NCBI RefSeq assembly: GCF_020742345.1
Contig: NZ_DYXC01000092.1
Coordinates: 1-52,823 of the forward strand
Length of the DNA: 52,823 nt
Direction: 5' to 3'
From: Enteractinococcus helveticum
Lineage (GTDB): Bacteria > Actinomycetota > Actinomycetes > Actinomycetales > Micrococcaceae
Within the stretch, counting starts at the first letter, position 1, and every line of letters begins with the position of its first letter. The notes beneath the pieces were generated by a model, which saw only the letters and a list, made by a program, of their open reading frames with translations, had not been told where the DNA came from and searched no databases. A program made the position numbers and the translations under genes. Of the stretch, positions 34,433 through 41,378 are shown piece after piece.

Positions 34433-35713
34433 TTAGCCAAAGAGCAGTCGCATGATGGCAGACCCCGTCCAGTTACCAAATAGCACTGTGGCTGCCGCAG
34501 CCATAATGATCAGAAGCGTATAAATTGCTGCCCGCGAGGTACGTATCGGGGCGAAGGCCCGGACAGGTTCATGTTGTTTTTTGTTTCCGAAGTCGCGAAG
34601 CTTTGGACTCGTCACTGCCTGTTGCTCAACCGATGGTCGCTGGTAGTGATCCATCGGGCCAGTGGGAGAGGCCTCTGCGGTGACTGAGGGTGGCAGGACT
34701 GTCACGTTAGGCTGTGGGGGAGGAGGCGGCTGGTGTGGCCCTGCACTATCTGCACTATCATCAGCGCGCTCTGCGGTGCCAAACGCCGTGGTGGCAACAT
34801 CGTCGAATACCTGGGTCGCATCGTGATCGTTTTCGTGGTGTGCCAATTGTTCGGCTGCTTCAGGGTTCTCTAATAGGTGCTGAATCAAAATCAACACCTC
34901 GGTGGCATCTGCGGGCCGGTCCTCGGGAGACGGTTCGGTCATATGCAACACAATGTCGTCGACTGCGGCGCTGATACCTGGGACTAGTGTTGATGGTGCC
35001 GGGACACGAGAATTGGTGTGTTGGACAGCGATGGCTACCGCTGACTCGCCACTGAAGGGGCGCTGGCCGGTGAGCATTTCGAAAATCATAATACCCAGGG
35101 CATATACATCTGATCGCTTATCAGCTTGTTCCCCGGTGACCAGTTCGGGCGACATATAGGACACGGTGCCCATCAGAGCCATACCAGTGCCCGTGTGGCT
35201 GGAGGCGGCTCGCGCCAGGCCGAAGTCTGCGACCTTAATATCACCATCGTTGGACACCAGGACGTTTTCGGGTTTGATATCCCGGTGTACCAGACCTACC
35301 TGATGGGCGGCGGCCACTCCCCGAATAATGGGCAGGGCAATGTTCCAAGTTTCTTCAACCGTCATCTGCCCAGCGGCACGCATGACCTCGCGCAGCGTAT
35401 GACCCTCAATAAACTCCATTGTCAGAAACGCTACGTCGCCATTCCCCGCGGTGCCCACGCCCTGGTCATATACATTGACCACATGCGGGTGATTAATTTT
35501 TGCGGTGTTCTTGGCTTCGGCTTCAAACTTTTCAATAACGGTTGGATCTTCAGCCATGTTTGGTCGCAGGATTTTTAGTGCGACCTCGCGGTCAAGGCGG
35601 GTATCAATGGCACGATAGACCGTGGCCATACCACCGTGGGCTAACCGCTGTGTAATTTTGTAGCGGTTATCGACGGTGAGGCCAACGAGCGAGGGTCCGG
35701 CTGGGGTATTCAC
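34433..35713 (-). CDS. pknL: PknL-like Ser/Thr protein kinase
   Basis: A 426-residue membrane-anchored kinase. Kinase domain at about residues 15-285: glycine loop LAHGGMATVYRA, ATP-binding Lys in VALKIL, catalytic HRDIKPENVL, DFGLARAASS, the activation segment with several Thr/Ser (SSHTGTGMALMGTVSYMSPE), and DVYALGIMIFEMLTGQRPF. A proline-rich linker follows, then one transmembrane helix at about 400-422 (AIYTLLIIMAAAATVLFG). No PASTA domains are present, as in mycobacterial PknL. It lies between aroG and an Rv2175c-like gene, the known PknL substrate context. The GTG start lies seven bases after TATTCT, without a ribosome site. Confidence 0.9.
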   Translation of the reverse strand: MNTPAGPSLVGLTVDNRYKITQRLAHGGMATVYRAIDTRLDREVALKILRPNMAEDPTVIEKFEAEAKNTAKINHPHVVNVYDQGVGTAGNGDVAFLTMEFIEGHTLREVMRAAGQMTVEETWNIALPIIRGVAAAHQVGLVHRDIKPENVLVSNDGDIKVADFGLARAASSHTGTGMALMGTVSYMSPELVTGEQADKRSDVYALGIMIFEMLTGQRPFSGESAVAIAVQHTNSRVPAPSTLVPGISAAVDDIVLHMTEPSPEDRPADATEVLILIQHLLENPEAAEQLAHHENDHDATQVFDDVATTAFGTAERADDSADSAGPHQPPPPPQPNVTVLPPSVTAEASPTGPMDHYQRPSVEQQAVTSPKLRDFGNKKQHEPVRAFAPIRTSRAAIYTLLIIMAAAATVLFGNWTGSAIMRLLFG

Positions 35714-35720
35714 AACACAT

Positions 35721-35726
35721 AGAATA
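35721..35726 (-). promoter_or_regulatory. -10-like element 7 bases before the kinase start
   Basis: TATTCT on the minus strand, seven bases before the GTG at 35713, with no Shine-Dalgarno sequence. It suggests a leaderless transcript. Confidence 0.4.
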
Positions 35727-35776
35727 CCCGGCCAGCAATGCCGACCGGGTATCCGTTTCCTATCAGTGGAGTTTCA

Positions 35777-37744
35777 TTAGAATCTGCTCATCGCATTTCG
35801 GACTTTGCTGACGTAATCCTTAGTATCAGGATACATTCCGTACTTCCGAACCCCGCCTTCACCTTGATAATAGCCCGCAATACCAATGTCACCGGGGTTA
35901 TTGCGCTGTAGATGACGGATGATCGCTACGCCTGCAGTGATGTTGTCCTGGGGATCCAGCAGGTTCAACTTCCGGCCAACGAGCTGAGATGCCCACTCCC
36001 CAGAAGATGGGATGACTTGCATGGTACCAATCGCATTGGCCGGGGAGACCGCCGTCGGGTTGAACCCAGACTCGACCTGGGCATGCGCCAACGCCAATTT
36101 CGGATCCACACCCATCTGGCTTGCCGTCTGGCTTACCATCTGACGTACCTGCTGGGTTGACGGCATTGGAGCCGCCAATAGTGCACTTTTATTTGCGTTC
36201 GCATTGGCCACGACGTGATCGGGATAAGTATAGTGCAAGAACGTATTGCCGATAAGCTGTTCATTATTGCCCGACGACGCTGTCGTCATCGAACTCGAAC
36301 CACCATTACCAGACAGCTTGAGCGTCTGGCCGGCGTAAATGATCGACGAGGCCGACAACCCATTGGCCTGTAGCAATGTCGACAGACTCACCCCATTACG
36401 CGAAGCGATGCCCGACAGGGTGTCGCCTGATTTGACAGTGTAGGAGCCAGAGGTCTTCGACGAACCGCTCGAGCTGCTTGACGACGAACCTGAACTGTTT
36501 GAGGAAGCAGTCGAACCTGACAGTTTGAGCTTTTGCCCCGGGTAGATAATGGAGCTAGAGCTCAGACCGTTGGCCTTGAGAATTGTAGACAAACTGACAC
36601 CGTTGCCAGCGGCGATGCCAGACAGGGTATCGCCGGCTTTGACAGTGTAGGTCGACGCGCTAGATGGTTTCGATACTTTATTGGAGCTCGAAGACGATGA
36701 GCCCGACGAGGAACTTGAACTTGCGGCACCACCAGAGAGTTTAATGTTCTGACCAGGGAAGATCGTCGATGATAAGGACAGCCCATTAGCTTTGAGGATC
36801 GTGGACAAGCTGACACCGTTGCGAGCGGCAATACTCGACAGCGTGTCACCGGCTTTCACCGTGTAGGACGACGATGACCTCGAGGAGGAAGTGGATTTCG
36901 TCGAGGACGACGAGTTGGATGCACTACCCGACAGTTTGAGCTGCTGGCCAGGATAAATAATCGAAGACCGGGACAGGCCGTTGGCATTCAAAAGTGTCGA
37001 CAGGCTGACGTCGTTCTTAGCAGCGATGCCCGAGAGAGTGTCGCCGGATCGTACCTTATATGTGCTGCCGCCTGAAGAAGACGACGACTTGGAAGTCTTG
37101 GATGTTGATGAAGACGATGACGACGCAGAGCCGGAGAGTTTCAACGACTGTCCCGGATATATAACCGAAGACATCGACAAGCCATTGGCTTTCAGTAACG
37201 TCGACAAGCTAATCCCATTGCGTGCGGCAATGGCCGACAGAGTATCGCCCGCTTTGACCTTGTAGGTGGCATCAGATGAAGAAGATGAAGTTGAACGAGC
37301 ACTGGTACTCGTCGAACTGTTGGAACTTGCTGGACCAAGGTTGAGCTCATCACCAGGATAAATAGTTGATGAGGCTTTGAGGTCATTCCACTTCAACAGA
37401 CTAGACAGCGAGACCTTATGCTTTAGCGCAATGTGGCCCAGCGTGTCGCCCGATTCAACCTTATAGGTCTTCGGAGCGGCCTTGGCTGCTTGGAAATAGT
37501 CCTGAGTGAATCGTGCTGGCAGGGCTACCGCTACCTGATCAGCAGGAATCAGGGTTGCTTCCAGCTGTTGCTGTGCTGCTATGAGGTTGGCAGCTGTGGC
37601 AGGTTTAGGACTAAACGCCGTACTGGGTGCATCAGCTACCGCCGCGGTGGCCGCTGTGGCGGAGCCTAAGGCAAGTAACGGCAGAGCCGAAGTCGCAACA
37701 GCCGATTTGTAAAACCGGGAAGCCCCGGAAGTACGGTCAGTCAT
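35777..37744 (-). CDS. Secreted lytic transglycosylase with six LysM repeats
   Basis: A 655-residue exported cell wall enzyme. The N-terminus (SAVATSALPLLALGSATAATAAVADA) is a signal peptide after a short basic region. Six LysM domains, each about 44 residues (pattern YxVxxGDTLxxIAxxxxVSLSxLLxxN), run from about residue 92 to 495 and are joined by Ser-rich linkers; a C-terminal SLT transglycosylase domain covers about 540-655 (ALAHAQVESGFNPTAVSP with the catalytic Glu, AIGTMQVIPSSG, GIAGYYQGEGGV). It should bind and cut glycan strands. LysM repeats 2-6 are very alike, which makes the DNA a coding repeat. The gene is inserted between pknL and the Rv2175c-like gene. Confidence 0.92.
   Translation of the reverse strand: MTDRTSGASRFYKSAVATSALPLLALGSATAATAAVADAPSTAFSPKPATAANLIAAQQQLEATLIPADQVAVALPARFTQDYFQAAKAAPKTYKVESGDTLGHIALKHKVSLSSLLKWNDLKASSTIYPGDELNLGPASSNSSTSTSARSTSSSSSDATYKVKAGDTLSAIAARNGISLSTLLKANGLSMSSVIYPGQSLKLSGSASSSSSSTSKTSKSSSSSGGSTYKVRSGDTLSGIAAKNDVSLSTLLNANGLSRSSIIYPGQQLKLSGSASNSSSSTKSTSSSRSSSSYTVKAGDTLSSIAARNGVSLSTILKANGLSLSSTIFPGQNIKLSGGAASSSSSSGSSSSSSNKVSKPSSASTYTVKAGDTLSGIAAGNGVSLSTILKANGLSSSSIIYPGQKLKLSGSTASSNSSGSSSSSSSGSSKTSGSYTVKSGDTLSGIASRNGVSLSTLLQANGLSASSIIYAGQTLKLSGNGGSSSMTTASSGNNEQLIGNTFLHYTYPDHVVANANANKSALLAAPMPSTQQVRQMVSQTASQMGVDPKLALAHAQVESGFNPTAVSPANAIGTMQVIPSSGEWASQLVGRKLNLLDPQDNITAGVAIIRHLQRNNPGDIGIAGYYQGEGGVRKYGMYPDTKDYVSKVRNAMSRF
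36310..37470 (-). repeat. Coding tandem repeat: six LysM units with serine linkers
   Basis: The LysM part of the transglycosylase gene is a tandem repeat with a unit of about 190-225 bases. The unit encodes a GDTLSxIAxxNGVSLST core and ends with YPGQxLKLSG; the linkers are runs of Ser/Thr codons that differ in length. Units 4 and 5 are nearly identical in protein sequence, which suggests recent duplication or gene conversion. Confidence 0.85.
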
Positions 37745-37977
37745 GGATAACGTATCCTCTTTGCGTCAGGCACCCGAGCCAGGGGAAGTTCTTGTGCACT
37801 GTGTGACAAAAATAGCGTCGAGGTGTACGTGATGAAAATGTTACATGAGTGAATATACATGACTACTGGGACAAATGTTAATAGGAGGCTGTTAAGAAGG
37901 GGAGTTTTGATCGTCTTTATGTGAGGAGACTCCCGTCTCGAGTACATCAGCCGTCCCTATGCAGCAGAAAACTGCGA
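37745..37977. other. Divergent intergenic region between the transglycosylase and Rv2175c-like genes
   Basis: About 245 bases, AT-rich around 37830-37900. It must hold the leftward promoter of the transglycosylase gene, whose ATG has AGAGGA about 12 bases upstream, and the rightward promoter of the DNA-binding protein. I looked for a ydaO (c-di-AMP) riboswitch, common before cell wall hydrolase genes, and did not find its conserved motifs. Confidence 0.4.
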
Positions 37978-37983
37978 TATTGT
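37978..37983 (+). promoter_or_regulatory. -10-like element 6 bases before the Rv2175c-like start
   Basis: TATTGT followed by six bases and the GTG at 37990, with no ribosome site. Same layout as the other presumed leaderless genes. Confidence 0.4.
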
Positions 37984-37989
37984 TGAGAC

Positions 37990-38352
37990 GTGAAGGAAAA
38001 CCAAGATCTAGAAGTCCTTGTTGATGAGTGGCTAACGTTGCCAGAGGTTGCAGAACGTCTTAATGTAATTGTGACTCGAGTTCACAAGATGATTAAGGAA
38101 AAATATCTCGTCGACATGCGCCGAGGCGAGAGAAATGTCAGATATGTTCCTGCGGCATTTTTCACTGACACTGGTATCTTAAAGCCGCTTCGTGGCACCA
38201 TCATGGTTCTTGCTGATGCAGGATTCAAAGACAATGAAATTATTCGATGGCTGTTTACTGAAGACGAATCTCTTCCGGGCCGTCCTATTGATGCTCTTCA
38301 TGAAGGCAAGAAGACGGAGATTCGTCGCAGAGCGCAGGCATTAGCCTGGTAG
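37990..38352 (+). CDS. Rv2175c-like DNA-binding protein (PknL substrate family)
   Basis: A 120-residue protein. Residues about 14-50 (WLTLPEVAERLNVIVTRVHKMI, then VDMRRGERNVRYVPAAFF) form a winged helix of the MerR/excisionase type; the C-terminal half (RGTIMVLADAGFKDNEIIRWLFTEDESLPG, in part) is the conserved helical domain of the Rv2175c family. In M. tuberculosis this protein is phosphorylated by PknL on an N-terminal threonine, which stops DNA binding. The short N-terminus here (MKENQDLEVLVDEW) has no Thr. The target genes are unknown. It is convergent with the polyprenyl synthase; only two bases separate the two stop codons. Confidence 0.85.
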   Translation: MKENQDLEVLVDEWLTLPEVAERLNVIVTRVHKMIKEKYLVDMRRGERNVRYVPAAFFTDTGILKPLRGTIMVLADAGFKDNEIIRWLFTEDESLPGRPIDALHEGKKTEIRRRAQALAW

Positions 38353-38354
38353 CG

Positions 38355-39431
38355 CTAGTGCTGGCGGTGCAGTAGTCCGGAGACGAGCTGCTCTAGGCCA
38401 GATTGTACTTCTTCGGCCACGGGCAGCTCTTTGAGCGCTTGGTAGGTCTGTTCGCCAAGGCGCTGGATTTCGGCTTCGACTAAGGCTCGCGCTCCAGACG
38501 ATTCGATGAGTTGTTGTATCTTTTCGACTGTATGGTCGCTGGTCTGGGGATCTTTCAGAAAATTGTTGAGCATTTGAGTATTTTCTGGTTCCAGATTCTT
38601 TAACGCGTGAGCCACGAGTTCAGTGCGTTTGCCTTCTATGAGGTCATCGCCCGCTGGTTTCCCTGTTAGAGCTGGGTCACCGAAGACTCCTAGTAGGTCG
38701 TCGTCGAGCTGAAATGCCATGCCAAGCGGCGTCGAGAAGTCTCGGTACGTCTTTAACGTGGTTTCATCAGCTCCAGCAAGAATCCCCCCGAGCTCAAATG
38801 GCCAAACAGCAGAATAATGTGCAGATTTATATTGCAGCACTGTTCGAGCTTGCCTCAAACCGGCCTCAGGATCGGATGGGATATTGGCCTCTGTGAGGAT
38901 ATCCAGATACTGTCCTGTCATGACTTCGAAGCGCATGGCATGGAACGCTTCCCGAGCAGGCGTGGCAAATGCGGTAGCGTCCGCCATTGTGGAGAAGACT
39001 TCTTCGCTGAGCCCTAATGCTAAGTCCCCTGCCAAAATCGCGGCCGACACGCCAAAGTGTGCGCCATCTTGCGCCCACTGTTCGTCGCGGTGGAGCTTTT
39101 CGAAGCTTTTATGAACAGAAAGCTGGCCACGGCGAGTATCGGAACGGTCGAGTATATCGTCATGAATCAAGGCGGCAGCCTGGAAGAGTTCCAACGCCAC
39201 ACCGGCCTCAACAATGCGAGGATCATCGGCTGCGCCGCCAGCACCTTGCCAGCCCCACCATGCCAACAACGCTCGGAGACGCTTGCCACCTTCAACTAAC
39301 CGTGCAATGGAGCTGACCAGTGGTTCTGCAGCTGCTTCAATATCACAAGCACGACGTCGATATACGGCCAGTAAATCCTGCATTCGATCTTGGACCTTCG
39401 TCCGAAACCAGGCGGCATCCAATGTCGTCAC
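38355..39431 (-). CDS. Polyprenyl (geranylgeranyl-type) diphosphate synthase
   Basis: A 358-residue all-trans isoprenyl diphosphate synthase. GGKRLRALL near residue 53, the first Asp-rich motif in LIHDDILDRSDTRRG (about 90-104) and the second in FQLDDDLLGVFGD (about 240) are complete. Such IdsA-type enzymes make C15-C25 or longer chains for menaquinone or carotenoids; small residues before the first motif (AA) are compatible with a C20 or longer product. The GTG start has AGGAG about ten bases upstream. The position beside the Rv2175c-like gene agrees with mycobacteria. Confidence 0.9.
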   Translation of the reverse strand: MTTLDAAWFRTKVQDRMQDLLAVYRRRACDIEAAAEPLVSSIARLVEGGKRLRALLAWWGWQGAGGAADDPRIVEAGVALELFQAAALIHDDILDRSDTRRGQLSVHKSFEKLHRDEQWAQDGAHFGVSAAILAGDLALGLSEEVFSTMADATAFATPAREAFHAMRFEVMTGQYLDILTEANIPSDPEAGLRQARTVLQYKSAHYSAVWPFELGGILAGADETTLKTYRDFSTPLGMAFQLDDDLLGVFGDPALTGKPAGDDLIEGKRTELVAHALKNLEPENTQMLNNFLKDPQTSDHTVEKIQQLIESSGARALVEAEIQRLGEQTYQALKELPVAEEVQSGLEQLVSGLLHRQH

Positions 39432-39508
39432 GGTATCGAGTCTCCTGCCTGCTGAGCGTTTTGAGCAAAAAAATTTTTATTCACCTCAACCTTACCGGCA
39501 GCACGGCG

Positions 39509-39514
39509 TAGACT
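39509..39514 (+). promoter_or_regulatory. -10-like element 6 bases before the dinB start
   Basis: TAGACT followed by six bases and the ATG of dinB, with no ribosome site. It suggests a leaderless transcript. No LexA box was recognised nearby. Confidence 0.4.
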
Positions 39515-39520
39515 AGATAT

Positions 39521-40795
39521 ATGGTCTCAGCGGGTCAAAACTCAGTTTCCAGTCAGAAGTACGTCGACGAGTCTTGGGACGCAACGATATTGCATATCGA
39601 TATGGATGCATTCTTCTTGTCGGTAGAATTGCTGGACTACCCCCAGTTTCGAGGTCGACCCGCAGTAGTAGGTGGCAAATCGCCGAGATCAGTCGTAACC
39701 TCGGCTTCGTATGAAGCACGCGAATTTGGTATTCGTTCTGCGATGCCAATGGCCCAGGCTCTGGCACGATATCCCCAGTTAATTGTTATTGAGCCCACGA
39801 GAGAAAAATACTCGCAAGCCTCACAGAACGTCATGAAAGTGTTGCATGACATCACCCCAATGGTCGAGCAGCTGTCTATTGACGAGGCCTTCGTCGATGT
39901 TGAGGGGGCCCGCAGACGATTGGGTAGTCCTGCCCAAATTGCAAGCCTCATTAAAGAACAAATCCGAGAGACAACGCAGTTACCCTCGACCGTGGGAGTA
40001 GCGGCTACCAAGTCCTTGGCGAAAATCCTCTCGGATCGTTCCAAACCCGATGGTATTGGGGTAGTTCCGGCAAACCGAACACGCGAGTATCTCGCGCCAT
40101 TACCGGTGAACGTGATCTGGGGTGTGGGACCGAAATTATTGGAGCGACTCAATAACGCTGCAATTCATACGGTAGGAGATCTTGCTGCACAAGATCCAGT
40201 TCGAATGAAACGCTGGCTTGGCGTCATCGGCCCACAGATCGTCCACCTTGCACGTGGGGAAGATCCAAGGCCGGTGGAGCCACGTCAAGAGGCAAAGTCG
40301 GTATCAGTTGAACACACTTTTGATCAGGACATCACAGATCCTTATCTGCTTGAAAAAAACTTACTGGATCTGTCATATGAATGCTCACGACGAGTGCGCA
40401 ATGAGGGCCTGGCAGCTGGTGGGATCAGTGTGAAGGTCAAAGACGTCGATTTTAGTACACGGACCAAATCAGTCACGTTGCCGACGCCAGCAACTTCAGG
40501 TGCAGTGTTTTTTGAGCACACCAAGCGGCTGCTTGAAGACCTCATGGCTCAACGATGGCACCCTGTCCGACTGTTAGGGGTACGGGCGGATCGTGTCGCT
40601 CAACCAGGTGAACAATCTGAGACCCAAGAATCGCTGTTTGAATTGACAGGCTCCCGTGCCCAAATCCACTCCGAAAAGGATTGGGATGCCACCGACAAAA
40701 TTTTAGATGATGTCGCCCAGAAATTCCCTACTGCAGCGATTAAACCGGCAACCCTGTTACGGCATCAACGCCAAGCCCGGATGCCAGACGGTTAG
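39521..40795 (+). CDS. dinB: DNA polymerase IV (Y family)
   Basis: A 424-residue translesion polymerase. Palm motifs ILHIDMDAFFLSVELL and LSIDEAFVDVEGA hold the metal-binding acids, SYEAREFGIRSAMPMAQA is the finger region, and TKSLAKILSDRSKPDGIG with IWGVGPKLLERL forms the thumb helix-hairpin-helix. The little-finger domain follows (KSVSVEHTFDQDI). The family lacks proofreading and copies damaged DNA. The C-terminal tail has a possible beta-clamp-binding motif in QESLFEL near residue 370. The gene is divergent from the polyprenyl synthase. Confidence 0.94.
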   Translation: MVSAGQNSVSSQKYVDESWDATILHIDMDAFFLSVELLDYPQFRGRPAVVGGKSPRSVVTSASYEAREFGIRSAMPMAQALARYPQLIVIEPTREKYSQASQNVMKVLHDITPMVEQLSIDEAFVDVEGARRRLGSPAQIASLIKEQIRETTQLPSTVGVAATKSLAKILSDRSKPDGIGVVPANRTREYLAPLPVNVIWGVGPKLLERLNNAAIHTVGDLAAQDPVRMKRWLGVIGPQIVHLARGEDPRPVEPRQEAKSVSVEHTFDQDITDPYLLEKNLLDLSYECSRRVRNEGLAAGGISVKVKDVDFSTRTKSVTLPTPATSGAVFFEHTKRLLEDLMAQRWHPVRLLGVRADRVAQPGEQSETQESLFELTGSRAQIHSEKDWDATDKILDDVAQKFPTAAIKPATLLRHQRQARMPDG

Positions 40796-40916
40796 ACGTT
40801 GAATCTTAAAGTTCACCATGTGACAATCTCAGCAAATAGTCAGGCAAAAACTCTAGAATAGAAATAGACTCAACCGGGAATTCGACGAGTTTTCGGTATC
40901 ACATGTGGAGGCGACC

Positions 40917-41297
40917 ATGGGTTTATCAGATAGAGAGCAAGAGGTATTCGCTGAGATCGAATCTCAGTTGATTTCAGACGACCCCAAGTTTGCATCGCAG
41001 ATGCAAATGAACGCACAAGGGCCGTTGCGTCGATTCTCTACTCGCAATATTGTTCTTGGTGTGCTAACCGCCACCATTGGCATTGTGGTGTTGTTGACCG
41101 GCGTGACAATTGATGCTATCTGGTTGGGAATTGTAGGTTTCATCGTCATGGGTGGCGGGATCTACCTTGCAACGAAACGGACCACTAAACCACCTAGCAA
41201 GTCAGGCCGTCGTGGCGGTTCCGGATCCTCGAAATCGAATCATGGATTTATGGAAGGGCTTGAATCGCGCTGGGATGAGCGCCGACGCCAGCAGTAA
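40917..41297 (+). CDS. DUF3040 small membrane protein
   Basis: A 126-residue protein. The N-terminal GLSDREQEVFAEIESQL is the DUF3040 signature, two transmembrane helices cover about residues 43-64 and 68-86 (IVLGVLTATIGIVVLLTG, AIWLGIVGFIVMGGGIYLA), and the C-terminal tail is basic and Ser/Gly rich. The function is unknown. DUF3040 genes often lie just upstream of mraZ in actinobacteria, as here. ATG at 40917 follows GGAGG by five bases; the GTG at 40905 overlaps that site and is unlikely. Confidence 0.85.
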   Translation: MGLSDREQEVFAEIESQLISDDPKFASQMQMNAQGPLRRFSTRNIVLGVLTATIGIVVLLTGVTIDAIWLGIVGFIVMGGGIYLATKRTTKPPSKSGRRGGSGSSKSNHGFMEGLESRWDERRRQQ

Positions 41298-41330
41298 AGT
41301 TTACCGACCCTGGCACTCGCCCTTCACCAG

Positions 41331-41362
41331 AAAACCCGTAGTACACGCTACGGGTTTTTGTT
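41331..41362. terminator. Bidirectional terminator after the DUF3040 gene
   Basis: An 11-base perfect inverted repeat (41331-41341 with 41348-41358) with A on the left side and a T-rich run (TTTTTGTTTTC) on the right. It lies between two convergent genes. Confidence 0.88.
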
Positions 41363-41378
41363 TTCTTCGTAGCTTGAC

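Noticed and set aside
36981..37265. Acidic open frame on the plus strand opposite the LysM repeats
   Set aside because: It is the shadow of Ser- and Gly-rich codons on the other strand and has no ribosome site.
36300..37450. Regularly spaced repeats that could look like a CRISPR array
   Set aside because: The repeat unit is about 200 bases, is fully coding for LysM domains in one open frame, and has no short spacers or cas genes.
37745..37989. ydaO-type c-di-AMP riboswitch before the LysM transglycosylase gene
   Set aside because: The minus strand has a GC-rich stretch near 37760-37790, but the conserved ydaO core motifs were not found.
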